A program made the position numbers and the translations under genes. A stretch of 64,000 nucleotides of DNA. Origin: Alkalimonas sp. Its GTDB lineage: Bacteria; Pseudomonadota; Gammaproteobacteria; Enterobacterales; Alteromonadaceae. The stretch covers positions 62,001-126,000 of the forward strand of contig NZ_JAFIFQ010000001.1 in the NCBI RefSeq assembly GCF_020831925.1. Reading direction: 5' to 3'. How positions within the stretch are numbered: position 1 is the stretch's first letter; each line of letters begins with the position of its first letter. Below, one piece after another: positions 9,052 through 18,414 of this stretch. The notes beneath the pieces are model-generated. The model worked only from the letters and a program-made list of their open reading frames with translations, was not told the origin of the DNA and did no database searches.

Positions 9052-9357
9052 TTACTCCTTGCTACCTGGCTCCAGCTCTTTGCGGATTGCCGGTAAATCT
9101 GGCCGGCACAACAAATACGTCAATGGCCGGGTCACGGCAGGGTAGACAATAATCAATGCAATGGCGTAGGGAATGATGCGCCAATCGTTGGCTTGCGCCA
9201 TCATCAAAAAGAACACAAACAGAATCACCAGTTTGATGATGTTCAGCAAAAACTTTTTGGGCACGGGCAGGCGGTCGGCCGCAGTACGCATTACTTGCAT
9301 ACGTTCGGCAAAATTCAGCCCTTCAAGCTCGGGGATGCGTTGGCTGTTGAAAAACAT
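9052..9357 (-). CDS. Small inner-membrane protein of unknown function
   Basis: A 101-residue protein with a basic N-terminal part (about 1-35), two membrane segments (about 38-56 and 62-82, LVILFVFFLMMA and YAIALIIVYPAV) and a charged tail ending EPGSKE. It resembles a small hypothetical family of Alteromonadales-type genomes, but I cannot name it with certainty. It converges on the aspartoacylase gene. A perfect 21-base palindrome sits 28 bases before its start codon. Confidence 0.6.
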   Translation of the reverse strand: MFFNSQRIPELEGLNFAERMQVMRTAADRLPVPKKFLLNIIKLVILFVFFLMMAQANDWRIIPYAIALIIVYPAVTRPLTYLLCRPDLPAIRKELEPGSKE

Positions 9358-9384
9358 AGGGGACCTCTTCAGAATTTGTTGCTG

Positions 9385-9405
9385 GTAGAATAATAGTTAT
9401 TCTAC
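9385..9405. promoter_or_regulatory. Perfect palindrome, candidate operator
   Basis: GTAGAATAA (9385-9393) and TTATTCTAC (9397-9405) are exact complements around a 3-base centre. It lies in the divergent region between the small membrane protein (28 bases from its start) and the capsule lipoprotein gene. Size and symmetry fit a dimeric repressor site. No terminator T-run of use to either neighbour is present. Confidence 0.5.
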
Positions 9406-9527
9406 ATGAAGCAAGCTCTAACGTAGTAGAAATGCCAGCCAAACGCCGCCAGAGCGAACAAAACCTAATCAGTAGAGATAAACACGCCCTTGTACTGGAT
9501 TTGATACTGGCGTCACTCAGGTTGAAG

Positions 9528-9536
9528 TGATACTAT
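9528..9536 (+). promoter_or_regulatory. Possible extended -10 element for the capsule operon
   Basis: TGATACTAT fits an extended -10 (TGn before TACTAT). The -35 position is weak. It lies about 95 bases before the first gene of the capsule cluster. Confidence 0.3.
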
Positions 9537-9629
9537 TTTTGCACTGTTCTGGACATCAGATTAACACCAAAACAAGCAACGACTGCGGCTCAAGCGCGGC
9601 AGTGCCGCTGCCTAAAGAAGATGGACTTT

Positions 9630-9998
9630 ATGCTCAACGCCCGAATCAACTTTCTTCATCTGCTGTTGCTAGCTTCAGCTGCGATTTTAAGCAGCGCCTG
9701 TGTCAGCACCAATCAACATAATCAGTCGATCCTTGCTGCCGATTCGATCATGCCCGTGCCATTGTTGCCAGTCAGTAGTTTCGATTCGCTGGCGATGGCC
9801 AACAGTGGCGATCTGGTGCAGTTAGTTGAGTCCCCATGGGGAAGCCCGATTCAAGTCAGGGTGAAAGATCGTTATGTTTCAGCCAGCAATCGGTTGTGTT
9901 TGGCCTTGCAAGTTGCGCCTGATCAGCTCAACCAGTCAGCATTGGTCTGTCAAAACGAAGCCCGGCAATGGTATCAGGGGCGGGCGTTGGCTTTTTAA
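9630..9998 (+). CDS. Putative lipoprotein at the head of the capsule locus
   Basis: A 122-residue protein with a lipoprotein signal peptide (hydrophobic LHLLLLASAAILSSAC, lipobox Cys at about 24). The remainder is about 98 residues and contains a core SPWGSPIQVRV...YVSASNRLC and a second Cys pair. I chose the ATG at 9630 since AAAGAAG is nine bases before it; an ATG at 9621 has no spacing to that site. I recall similar small lipoproteins beside capsule export genes in marine gammaproteobacteria, but the function is not known. Its place immediately before the KpsD-like gene suggests a role in polysaccharide export. Confidence 0.65.
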   Translation: MLNARINFLHLLLLASAAILSSACVSTNQHNQSILAADSIMPVPLLPVSSFDSLAMANSGDLVQLVESPWGSPIQVRVKDRYVSASNRLCLALQVAPDQLNQSALVCQNEARQWYQGRALAF

Positions 9999-10052
9999 GC
10001 AGACAACGAATGAATTCGCCCGCACTGGGCCATGTACAAGACGGATGAAATA

Positions 10053-11777
10053 ATGAAGCGAAATTCCATGTGCCAGGGTCGAAAATTGGCAACGGCCTTG
10101 TTTGGTCTGCTGTGCTGTGCTACGACGGCACTGGCGAACCCCTTTACAGAACAATCGCAGCTGGTTCAGACGCAACAAGCCAGAGCGGTTCAGGCTCAAC
10201 AGCAAGCTGCTTTGCAAGAGCCTAAATCCAACGTCAATTGGCAGCAAGGCGGCTATGGTCCTATTCCTTCGATGGAGCAGGGCGTAAGCAAAGATATACG
10301 CCCCTTTGGCGCTGAATTATTCAGCGGTGGCTTTCGCGGCATCAGAGCCGATGGTCTAAACCCCGATTACCTTATTCTGCCTGGTGATCAGATTACCTTG
10401 AGAGTGTGGGGAGCCATCGATATTGATCGTATTTTACCGGTGGATGCGCAGGGTAATATTTTTATTCCTGGCATAGGGCCGGTTAAAGTTCAGGGTGTGA
10501 GTCACAGCCAATTGGATGGCATAGTACGCAATGCTGTTCGCAGGGTGTATCCAGACAACGTCTATGTGTATACCAACTTGCAAGGCGTTCAGCCAGTTGC
10601 GGTTTTTGTGACTGGTTTTGTCAATAAACCCGGCCGTTATGCCGGAGTACCAAATGACTCTGTGTTGTATTTTCTGGATCAAGCCAGCGGCATAGATGAG
10701 GAGCAAGGCAGTTACCGCCGTATCCGTTTACTGCGAAACGGAGAAACCCTGGCAGAAATGGATTTGTATGATTTTTTGCTTGAAGGCAAATTGCATCATG
10801 CCCAGCTGCAAAATGGCGATACCATTCTGGTGGAGCGACGCGGCCCGCAAATTGCTGTGCATGGTGAGGTTGGCCGTGCTTATTTCTATGAACTAAACGA
10901 TGACGTACTTTATGGTTCGACATTGATGCAACTAGCGCAGTTGGATGCAGGTGTATCGCATGCTCTGGTGCGAGGCCAGCGAGCTAGTGGCCCATATGCC
11001 AATTATCAGGCTTTAGAGTCTTTTGCGGATCTTGCTATTGCCAACGGTGATGAAGTGGTTTTTGTTGCCGATCGACATTCCGATACCATCGTCGTTCAAT
11101 TGGAAGGCAGCTATTACGGTCCATCATTCTTTATTTTGCCAAAAAACGCGACCTTGCATCAGCTGCTGGATAATATCCCGGTTGACCAGGTGATTGCGGA
11201 AACCCGCAGTATTTCAATTCGGCGGGTAAGTGTGGCCGAACGGCAGCGCGAGTCGCTATTGGAATCCTTGCGCCGTTTGGAAACCACTTACCTGGGAGCC
11301 TCCTCATCAACTGCTGAAGAATCCGCTATCCGAGTTCGCGAGGCTGAACTAATCAGTGCTTTTGTAGCTCGGGCTCGTGAAGTGGAGCCTAATGGCCGAC
11401 TGGTGGTCAGCCATCGCGATCAATTGCTTGATTTACGGCTGCAAGATGGTGATGTCATTACTATTCCTGAAAAATCGGACTCCATCTTAGTCAGCGGTGA
11501 AGTGTACATTCCACAAGCTTCGATTTTTGTGCCTGGTATGAGTGCATGGGATTACATTGAAGCCGCTGGCGGTTTTAGCCAACATGCTGATAAACGCCGC
11601 ATTCTGATTGTGCGTCAAAATGGCGAAGTAAGAAATGCACGCGATGTCGAGCTGCGTCCGGGGGATGAAATCCTGGTGTTGCCTGCAGTAACGACCAAGA
11701 ATCTGCAACTTGCATCCACGCTTACTCAGATCATTTATCAAATTGCCATTGCTGCGAAAGTGGCATTGGATATCTAA
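10053..11777 (+). CDS. kpsD: Outer-membrane polysaccharide export protein, KpsD-like (OPX family)
   Basis: The periplasmic/outer-membrane channel component of ABC-dependent capsule export. The start chosen (MKRNSMCQGRK, ATG 10053) gives 574 residues with a Sec signal peptide ending ALA-NPF. The Wza/KpsD polysaccharide export domain begins at about residue 105 (LILPGDQITLRVWG...), followed by SLBB-type beta-grasp repeats (for example PVAVFVTGFVNKPGRYAG, QIAVHGEVGRAYFYEL and SILVSGEVYIPQ). The C-terminus is hydrophobic. It is followed closely by kpsM, kpsT and kpsE, as in group 2 capsule loci. Confidence 0.88.
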   Translation: MKRNSMCQGRKLATALFGLLCCATTALANPFTEQSQLVQTQQARAVQAQQQAALQEPKSNVNWQQGGYGPIPSMEQGVSKDIRPFGAELFSGGFRGIRADGLNPDYLILPGDQITLRVWGAIDIDRILPVDAQGNIFIPGIGPVKVQGVSHSQLDGIVRNAVRRVYPDNVYVYTNLQGVQPVAVFVTGFVNKPGRYAGVPNDSVLYFLDQASGIDEEQGSYRRIRLLRNGETLAEMDLYDFLLEGKLHHAQLQNGDTILVERRGPQIAVHGEVGRAYFYELNDDVLYGSTLMQLAQLDAGVSHALVRGQRASGPYANYQALESFADLAIANGDEVVFVADRHSDTIVVQLEGSYYGPSFFILPKNATLHQLLDNIPVDQVIAETRSISIRRVSVAERQRESLLESLRRLETTYLGASSSTAEESAIRVREAELISAFVARAREVEPNGRLVVSHRDQLLDLRLQDGDVITIPEKSDSILVSGEVYIPQASIFVPGMSAWDYIEAAGGFSQHADKRRILIVRQNGEVRNARDVELRPGDEILVLPAVTTKNLQLASTLTQIIYQIAIAAKVALDI

Positions 11778-11798
11778 GGGTAGTAGGGCGGCAAACGG

Positions 11799-12584
11799 AT
11801 GAAAGAGCGCAGCTCATTACAGGTCACCTTGCATGTATGGTATGCGCTCTTTATGCGTGAAGCTATGGCCAGGATGTCGGGTGATCGTTTTGGCTGGACC
11901 TGGATGCTGCTGGAACCAGTCGCGCACATTATGTTGATGATTGCTGTGCGTGAATTTATGGGACGGATCCGCTTTATTCCCGGAGCCGATTTTATTCCTT
12001 ACCTGATCGTTGGTTTGATGGGTTTTTTCATCTTCCGGGATGCAGCAACGCGCTCTATGTCGGCAATTAATGCAAACAGCGGTTTATTCGCATACAGGCA
12101 GCTTCATCCTGTTGATACCGTTATTGTTCGAGCAGCACTAGAGGGCGTTCTTAAAACCATTGTTTTTATGTTGCTGGTAGTTGGTGCGGTATTCATTGGC
12201 CTGAATATTGTGCCAATGGATCCTTTGAGGGTTATTATTGCCTGGTTGACACTTTGGTTACTCGGCCTGGGTTTTGGTCTTGTGTTCTCCATTGCGGTTA
12301 CCCTTGTACAAGAGTCCGAAAAAATCATTCGTATGATGATGTTTCCTCTGTACTTCTTATCGGGTGTCATTATTCCCGTCCAGCTCATGCCGCACAGTGT
12401 TCAGCAGGTGCTTATTTACAACCCTATTTTGCACGCCCTCGAAAGCATGCGTTATGGGTTTTTCCCTGCCTATCGCAGTATCCATGGCATAGAATTGATG
12501 TATCCGATGGCATTATCGCTTGGCATGATTCTGTTAGGCTTGATGCTACAAGTCCGTCTTAAAACCAAGTTGATGGCACAATGA
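11799..12584 (+). CDS. kpsM: Capsule ABC exporter permease
   Basis: A 261-residue inner-membrane protein of the KpsM/ABC-2 polysaccharide transporter family with about six membrane segments. The N-terminal amphipathic stretch (LHVWYALFMREAMARMSGDRFGW) and the C-terminal PLYFLSGVIIPVQLMP and NPILHALESMRYGFF motifs are typical of KpsM/CtrC proteins. It pairs with KpsT to move the lipid-linked capsule chain across the inner membrane. It overlaps kpsT by four bases (ATGA), so the two are translationally coupled. Confidence 0.92.
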   Translation: MKERSSLQVTLHVWYALFMREAMARMSGDRFGWTWMLLEPVAHIMLMIAVREFMGRIRFIPGADFIPYLIVGLMGFFIFRDAATRSMSAINANSGLFAYRQLHPVDTVIVRAALEGVLKTIVFMLLVVGAVFIGLNIVPMDPLRVIIAWLTLWLLGLGFGLVFSIAVTLVQESEKIIRMMMFPLYFLSGVIIPVQLMPHSVQQVLIYNPILHALESMRYGFFPAYRSIHGIELMYPMALSLGMILLGLMLQVRLKTKLMAQ

Positions 12585-13243
12585 TCGACGTTCGTAATCT
12601 CTACAAGCGATACCATGGTCCCTTTGGTGGCGACTGGGTGCTAAAGGATGTGAACTTTGTCATTCCGCAAGGTGTAAGTGTTGGCTTGATTGGTCGCAAT
12701 GGTGCAGGTAAGTCTACCCTATTAAAGCTGCTAGCACGGATGGATACACCTGATAAAGGCGAAATTATCACCAACAGCAAGATTTCCTGGCCCATTGGCC
12801 TAAAAGGTGGCTTTCAGGGGAGCATGACCGGTCGACAAAATGTGAAGTTTGTCGCCCGCATTCATGGTGGTGAAGATCGAATGCAGCAGATTATTGACTA
12901 TGTGGAAGATTTCGCTGAAATAGGCAAAGCCTTTGATCAACCAATGAAAACGTACTCCAGCGGTATGCGTAGCCGGCTGGCTTTTGGTTTATCTTTAGCC
13001 TTTGATTTTGATGTGTATATATCTGATGAAGCGACCGCCGTAGGTGATACGGCTTTTAAAAAGAAAGCGAAGAAAGCATTTCGTGACCGGATCGGTAAAT
13101 CCAGTCTGATTATGGTGTCGCACAGCGTAGGCATCTTGCAGGATTTGTGTCAGGCCGGTATCTGGTTGCATCAAGGTCAGGCGATTTGGTTTGACCAACT
13201 GGACGACGCAATAGCAGCATACAATGAGAGTACCAATACATGA
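12581..13243 (+). CDS. kpsT: Capsule ABC exporter ATPase
   Basis: The nucleotide-binding partner of KpsM, 220 residues. Walker A is GRNGAGKS (39-46), the ABC signature is YSSGMRSRL (125-133), and Walker B ends DVYISDE with catalytic Glu150, followed by ATAVGD. The family-typical Walker B is IDE-V-T-AVGD. There is no extended carbohydrate-binding domain, as expected for capsule rather than O-antigen exporters. It overlaps both kpsM and kpsE by four bases. Confidence 0.93.
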   Translation: MIDVRNLYKRYHGPFGGDWVLKDVNFVIPQGVSVGLIGRNGAGKSTLLKLLARMDTPDKGEIITNSKISWPIGLKGGFQGSMTGRQNVKFVARIHGGEDRMQQIIDYVEDFAEIGKAFDQPMKTYSSGMRSRLAFGLSLAFDFDVYISDEATAVGDTAFKKKAKKAFRDRIGKSSLIMVSHSVGILQDLCQAGIWLHQGQAIWFDQLDDAIAAYNESTNT

Positions 13244-14322
13244 ATAAAATCCGACAGCACCCACAATGGGGCGTTGCGCTGGCAGTCATTCTGATATCAT
13301 TTTTTTACTGGATGCTGTTGGCGACCGATCGCTATGTTTCAGAAGCCAATATTGTGCTGAAAAGTCCGGAAATATCACCAGCAAGTCTGAACTTTTCATC
13401 GATATTGTCTGGTACTTCCGGTGCTGGTGATCTGCTGCTGTTGCGGGATCATATGTTGTCGGTTGATATGCTGAATGTATTGGAGGAGCGACTGCAAATT
13501 CGCCAGCACTTTGCCAGCAGTGACATTGATCGTTGGTCGCGCCTTAGCCGTGTGGATGCACCCATAGAAAAATTTCACCGCTATATGCTAAAGCGGATTG
13601 ATGTTCACTTTGATGATTACGCCAATGTGCTTCGGCTGAGAGTGCAGGCTTATAATCCTGAAATGGCACAAAAAATTGCGCAAACTCTCTTGCAGGAAGG
13701 TGAGCTGCACATGAATCGTATGGGACAGCGCCTGGCAGAAGAACAAGTTGCTTTTATTGAAGGTCAGGTAGAGGTGCTGGAGCAACGACTTTACCGTGCT
13801 CGTGAGGCGCTGCTGACGTTTCAAAATACCCATGGACTGGTATCACCAACAGGATCGGTAGAAAGCATCATGATGATCGTCGCACAGTTGGAAGCACAAA
13901 AAGCACTGATGGAAGCACAGCGTAAAGCAAGCAGTAGCTTTCAAAGCCCTAACTCGCCAGAGATGCAGCGATTGGACAGCCAAATCCAAGCGTTGAACAC
14001 CCAAATTCAACAAGAGCGAAATAAGCTGGCGACAGCTGATGGGGATGCACTAAATCGTATTTCTGCGGAGTTTGAAACACTGGCCTTGCAGGCGCAATTC
14101 GCACTTGAGCTGTATTCGAACTCCTTATTAATGCTCGAAACGACCCGGGTTGAGGCCGCCCGCAAGCTAAAACAAGTCTCGGTACTGCAATACCCAACGA
14201 TGCCGCAATACTCGGTGGAACCGCGTCGGAGTTATAATTTCGCTGTGGTTTGTTTTTTTGCTATCCTGCTGGCTGCTATTGTGCAATTAACGCGTGCCAT
14301 TATCCGTGACCATTTAGATTAG
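13240..14322 (+). CDS. kpsE: Capsule export inner-membrane protein (PCP family)
   Basis: A 360-residue polysaccharide co-polymerase-like protein linking the KpsMT transporter to KpsD. It has an N-terminal membrane segment (about 12-30), a periplasmic domain with the conserved SPEISPASLNF loop, long coiled-coil helices (about 140-300, rich in Gln/Glu/Ala) and a C-terminal membrane segment (about 333-352). This matches KpsE/CtrB/BexC. The first four bases overlap the end of kpsT. Confidence 0.9.
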   Translation: MNKIRQHPQWGVALAVILISFFYWMLLATDRYVSEANIVLKSPEISPASLNFSSILSGTSGAGDLLLLRDHMLSVDMLNVLEERLQIRQHFASSDIDRWSRLSRVDAPIEKFHRYMLKRIDVHFDDYANVLRLRVQAYNPEMAQKIAQTLLQEGELHMNRMGQRLAEEQVAFIEGQVEVLEQRLYRAREALLTFQNTHGLVSPTGSVESIMMIVAQLEAQKALMEAQRKASSSFQSPNSPEMQRLDSQIQALNTQIQQERNKLATADGDALNRISAEFETLALQAQFALELYSNSLLMLETTRVEAARKLKQVSVLQYPTMPQYSVEPRRSYNFAVVCFFAILLAAIVQLTRAIIRDHLD

Positions 14323-14335
14323 CGGTAGACTTTCA

Positions 14336-16120
14336 TTGAGCAAACCCACTGCCGTTTTGCAGGAAAAAACCAGTCGAGCAGGCTGGACTTTACTGACTGC
14401 TGCGCCTGTTTTTAGCCACGCTTTATCTGGGCAGGCGGAACCATTATTATGCTGGCGGCAGCAAGTCTCAGTACCGTTATCGCCAAGCCAGCATAGCCTT
14501 AGTCTGATTTTTATTAAGCAATGGCAGCAACTGGAGTTGGCAGCCAGTAATTTTTTAAGACCTTCGACACAGCCCCTAGCAGCTTATCAGTTGATTCTTG
14601 TCGATAGTCAATGCAGTGATCAGCTGTTTTGTCAGATGCTGCAACAGGCTGCGGAGTATCCGGAGCTGATACTTTGTTTGGCATCAGCAGAGCCTGAGGA
14701 CCAACAGCGTTTACAACAATTGCAACAGCAGGCGATGAATTTTGCCGCCGCTACTGCAAGTCAAGACCGGCTGCACTTTCAGTTTGCTTGTCATACGGCT
14801 AACTTAATGCGAACAGCCTATCGGGTGTTTTGCAGTCGATCGCTCTTGGCGCTCGAGGCTTTACTTTGGCAAAAGCCTTTGCATTGCATGCAAGACTCTC
14901 CTTTTGTGAGTTGTGAGCACAGTCAAGGGCCTTTTAGTCAACCAGTGACGGCTAAAGTCGAACTGGCAGCTTTTATATATCATGCCATTTTAGCAGGGGA
15001 ACACGCATTACATCCTGAGCGGCAACAGCCCTGCACGGTCGAAGAGTTATTGTGCTGGGCCGGGTTACAGCACAGGATGCGAATGGCTTTGCCTAAGCAC
15101 ATTTATGCGTATGGCTTTTCCCGCTTCTGGCGCAAAACACTGCAGCGCTTTACTCAAGGCAGTTCGATTACTTTTTTAAGAAAAGGTGCCGCATTGCCTT
15201 CGCAGGGCACCTTATTGGTGTGGGGCCGCAGAGCTTTGCCTGCTGTTCAGGCTGGCTTAAGGCTTATTCGGTTAGAAGATGGTTTTATTCGTTCAGTTGG
15301 GCTCGGTGCCGAGTTTGCTCAGCCGATGTCTTGGATTTTCGATCAGCGTGGTTTGTATTTTGATGCCACTCAGCCCTCGGATCTTGAGCAGCTATTGCAA
15401 GAGCTGACACTTACTGATAAACAGCGCACACGAGCAGAAGCGCTGCGTGAGCGTATATGCGCGCAAGGCGTCACCAAATACAATGTTGGTCAGGCCAGGT
15501 GGCAGCGTCCAGATACCAGCAAAACAATTGTACTGGTACCTGGCCAGGTAGAAACCGACGCCTCCATTGAATATGGAGCCAACCAGGTGCGCAGTAATTT
15601 GCAATTGCTGATGCAGGTACGCGAGAAAAACCCGGATGCCTGGGTGATTTACAAACCACATCCGGATGTGTATTCCGGTGCCAGAGCGCAAGGGGCGGGC
15701 GAGGATGAAGCCAGCGCATATTGTGATGAGTTGGTGCTGGATGTCAGCATGGCTGTGCTGTTGGAACAGGTTGATGAGGTGCATCTGATCACGTCACTCA
15801 CTGGTTTTGAAGCATTGCTGCGGGGTAAGAAGGTGGTGTGCTATGGCTGGCCCTTTTACGCAGGCTGGGGCTTAACCGAAGATACCTTACCAGCGCCACG
15901 ACGTGGCCGGCAGCTGGATTTGGCGACCCTGGTGTATGCCACTTTAATTGCGTATCCGCGCTATATCAGCGATGTAACTGGTGGCTTTAGTTCGGCGGAA
16001 CAAGTTTTAATGGAAATTGAGCAGCGGCGGCAGCAAACGCCCACCACGATTGATAAGGCCATGCTGCTGGTGCGTAGATGCCTACGATGGGTGCTAAATC
16101 TGTTGTTTGGGAAAAAATAA
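14336..16120 (+). CDS. kpsC: KpsC-like capsule Kdo transferase with one intact and one degenerate module
   Basis: A 594-residue cytoplasmic glycosyltransferase of the capsule polysaccharide biosynthesis family, which builds the poly-beta-Kdo linker on lysophosphatidylglycerol. An intact module spans about residues 255-560: LEDGFIRSVGLG (313-324), VETDASIEYG (405-414), YKPHPDV (439-445) and TSLTGFEALLRGKK...GWPFYAGWG (486-512). The first 250 residues lack these except for a faded copy at 164-190 (SRSLLALEALLWQKP), which lines up with the last motif. E. coli KpsC has two full modules and about 675 residues. The start is a TTG; no better start is visible. No kpsS is in the window. Confidence 0.8.
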   Translation: MSKPTAVLQEKTSRAGWTLLTAAPVFSHALSGQAEPLLCWRQQVSVPLSPSQHSLSLIFIKQWQQLELAASNFLRPSTQPLAAYQLILVDSQCSDQLFCQMLQQAAEYPELILCLASAEPEDQQRLQQLQQQAMNFAAATASQDRLHFQFACHTANLMRTAYRVFCSRSLLALEALLWQKPLHCMQDSPFVSCEHSQGPFSQPVTAKVELAAFIYHAILAGEHALHPERQQPCTVEELLCWAGLQHRMRMALPKHIYAYGFSRFWRKTLQRFTQGSSITFLRKGAALPSQGTLLVWGRRALPAVQAGLRLIRLEDGFIRSVGLGAEFAQPMSWIFDQRGLYFDATQPSDLEQLLQELTLTDKQRTRAEALRERICAQGVTKYNVGQARWQRPDTSKTIVLVPGQVETDASIEYGANQVRSNLQLLMQVREKNPDAWVIYKPHPDVYSGARAQGAGEDEASAYCDELVLDVSMAVLLEQVDEVHLITSLTGFEALLRGKKVVCYGWPFYAGWGLTEDTLPAPRRGRQLDLATLVYATLIAYPRYISDVTGGFSSAEQVLMEIEQRRQQTPTTIDKAMLLVRRCLRWVLNLLFGKK

Positions 16121-17325
16121 TGCAGCAAAGCGACAACAACCAACCCATTGGCAACCATGGCAAGCGTATCGCCGTCGTGGGTTCTTTAACCCAAGCCATG
16201 CTGAATTTTCGCAGTGATTTAATTTGTGAACTGGTGGCTGCTGGACACCAGGTCTATGCCTTTGCCACCGATTATTGTGAACAGAGCCAAGCGGCAGTGC
16301 GAGAGCTTGGTGCTATTCCGGTGCCCTATAAGCTGAACCGTTTTAGCTACAATCCAATCAGTGATTTATGGACCAGCTGGCAACTCTACCGTTTGTTTAA
16401 GCAACTACGTATTGATATCAGCTTTTGTTATTTCGTCAAACCCGTTATTTTCGGCACCCTGGCAGCCTGGCTGGCCAAGGTACCCTTTCGTGTCGCGAAA
16501 ATAGAAGGCTTGGGCCGTGCCTTCATTGAACCACCGCAAGGGGCGGGGTTGCGATGTCGTCTGATCCGACGTGTCCAGGTCGGCTTGTACCGCTTCGTGC
16601 TACCGAAAACGCACCAAGTTTTTTTGCTTAATCCGGATGATTATCAGGATCTGATTCATCATTATCAGATATCTATTCCCAGGCTGACACTGCTGAGCGG
16701 TATTGGTACCTGCTTGCATCGCTATCCGTATCATCCACCGCAATTAGATCCTATCCGCTTTATCTTTGTTGGTCGCTTGTTGCAGGAGAAGGGGATCCGA
16801 TATTTTTTGCAAGCCGCTGCAATGATCAAAGCCCAATACCCAGGAGTAGAGTTTGTGGTGGTTGGCCAACCAGATACTGCTAAAGGCTCTATTAGCCAGC
16901 AAGAGTTGGATGATTGTGTCGCCAGTGGCTTGATTGTTTACCCGGGTTTGGTCAGCAATGTGGTGGATTGGTTGGCGCAATCCAGCGTTTTTGTATTGCC
17001 TTCCTATTACCGTGAAGGGGTTCCTCGAAGTACTCAAGAAGCTATGGCTGTGGGCTTGCCGGTCATTACCACCGATATGCCTGGCTGTCGGGAAACGGTC
17101 GAGCAGGGAAAAAACGGCTTCTTGATTCCACCGCACAATGTCGATGCCTTGATAGAGCAAATGCGGTACTTTATTGACAATCCTCAGCAGATTGATGGGA
17201 TGGGAAGGCACAGCCGACAACTGGCTGAGCAAAAGTTTGATGTGGTTAAGATTAATAAACAGATTATGACTGCACTGAATCTAAATACCATACCGGTCGC
17301 AGAGCCAACAAAGGTAGAAAGTTAA
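16120..17325 (+). CDS. Glycosyltransferase family 4 protein
   Basis: A 401-residue GT-B retaining glycosyltransferase. The N-terminal half starts [18 protein letters not shown] and contains EGLGRAF. The C-terminal GT4 domain has [15 protein letters not shown] (about 205-220), then [17 protein letters not shown] with the EX7E-type motif, and [14 protein letters not shown]. It resembles enzymes that add an early sugar in capsule or O-antigen repeat units (WbpY/PglA-like). Its ATG overlaps the kpsC stop codon (TAATG). The frame is open further upstream to 16078, but that would run far into kpsC. Donor and acceptor are unknown; rhamnose or glucuronate donors are made by neighbouring genes. Confidence 0.87.
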   Translation: MQQSDNNQPIGNHGKRIAVVGSLTQAMLNFRSDLICELVAAGHQVYAFATDYCEQSQAAVRELGAIPVPYKLNRFSYNPISDLWTSWQLYRLFKQLRIDISFCYFVKPVIFGTLAAWLAKVPFRVAKIEGLGRAFIEPPQGAGLRCRLIRRVQVGLYRFVLPKTHQVFLLNPDDYQDLIHHYQISIPRLTLLSGIGTCLHRYPYHPPQLDPIRFIFVGRLLQEKGIRYFLQAAAMIKAQYPGVEFVVVGQPDTAKGSISQQELDDCVASGLIVYPGLVSNVVDWLAQSSVFVLPSYYREGVPRSTQEAMAVGLPVITTDMPGCRETVEQGKNGFLIPPHNVDALIEQMRYFIDNPQQIDGMGRHSRQLAEQKFDVVKINKQIMTALNLNTIPVAEPTKVES

Positions 17326-17330
17326 CAAGC

Positions 17331-18383
17331 ATGAGTGGACGCATTTTGGTAACCGGCGGTGCTGGTTTTATTGGTTCGGCGCTGGTGCGCCATCTGATCA
17401 ACAACACATCTTATCAGGTGTTGAATGTTGATAAACTCACTTATGCCGGTAATCTGGCATCCCTACAATCAATTGCTGCTCATCCACGCTATCAGTTTGT
17501 GCAGGCCGACATTTGCGATCAAGCCCGGATGCAGCAGTTGTTGCAGCAGTTTCAGCCAGACATCATTATGCATCTGGCCGCTGAAAGTCATGTTGATCGC
17601 TCCATTGATGGTCCGGCAGCCTTTATCCAGACCAATATTGTCGGTACCTATACTCTGCTGGAAGCGGCACGAAGCTATTGGCAGGGATTGGAATCAGCCG
17701 CTCAAGCGCGCTTCCGCTTTCACCATATTTCTACCGATGAGGTGTATGGCGATCTATCGCAAAGCGATGCATTCTTTACCGAACAGACGCCGTACGCGCC
17801 CAGTTCACCCTATTCGGCCAGTAAAGCCAGCTCCGATCACCTGGTGCGGGCCTGGCAGCGTACCTATGGTCTGCCAACGCTTATTACCAATTGCTCCAAC
17901 AATTATGGCCCGTACCACTTCCCGGAAAAGCTGATACCGCTCACCATTTTAAATGCACTGGCAGGCAAGCCGTTGCCTGTCTATGGCAATGGCCAGCAAA
18001 TCCGCGACTGGCTCTATGTAGACGACCATGCCAGGGCGCTGCTCTGTGTGGCAACGCAGGGTAAGATTGGGGAAACTTACAACATCGGCGGCCACAACGA
18101 AAAACAGAACATCGAAGTCGTCAGATCCATCTGTACAATTCTGGAAGAATTGGCCCCCATTCAACATTCAAAACTCAACATTCAACACTACGAAAGTTTA
18201 CTAACTTTCGTACAGGATCGCCCCGGCCACGACCAACGTTACGCCATCGATGCCAGCAAGATAGAGCGTGAACTTGGCTGGACACCGCGGGAAACGTTCG
18301 AAAGCGGGTTACGTAAAACCGTGCAATGGTACCTGGCCAACGAAGGCTGGTGGGGGCCTTTAGCACAAAACGGCAGTAACTAG
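17331..18383 (+). CDS. rfbB: dTDP-glucose 4,6-dehydratase
   Basis: The second step of dTDP-L-rhamnose synthesis: dTDP-glucose to dTDP-4-keto-6-deoxyglucose. It is a 350-residue short-chain dehydrogenase/reductase. The NAD motif is [11 protein letters not shown] (about 8-18), the catalytic Thr-Asp-Glu is in ISTDEVYGD, and the YSASKASSD motif holds the catalytic Tyr and Lys. Near residue 275 the protein carries an unusual stretch ([11 protein letters not shown]) before [12 protein letters not shown], encoded by a low-complexity segment at 18159-18186. The gene lies five bases after the GT4 gene and precedes rfbD. Confidence 0.95.
   Translation: MSGRILVTGGAGFIGSALVRHLINNTSYQVLNVDKLTYAGNLASLQSIAAHPRYQFVQADICDQARMQQLLQQFQPDIIMHLAAESHVDRSIDGPAAFIQTNIVGTYTLLEAARSYWQGLESAAQARFRFHHISTDEVYGDLSQSDAFFTEQTPYAPSSPYSASKASSDHLVRAWQRTYGLPTLITNCSNNYGPYHFPEKLIPLTILNALAGKPLPVYGNGQQIRDWLYVDDHARALLCVATQGKIGETYNIGGHNEKQNIEVVRSICTILEELAPIQHSKLNIQHYESLLTFVQDRPGHDQRYAIDASKIERELGWTPRETFESGLRKTVQWYLANEGWWGPLAQNGSN
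18159..18211 (+). repeat. AT-rich micro-repeat and hairpin inside rfbB
   Basis: ATTCAACATTCA (18159-18170) and CAACATTCAAC (18176-18186) form a short direct repeat. They are followed by a perfect 9-base inverted repeat, ACGAAAGTT/AACTTTCGT (18190-18198 and 18203-18211), with a 4-base loop. Base composition differs from the surrounding gene, and the frame is kept. Confidence 0.6.
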
Positions 18384-18414
18384 CTCGCATAGCGGGCGGT
18401 AACGTGGACATTGA

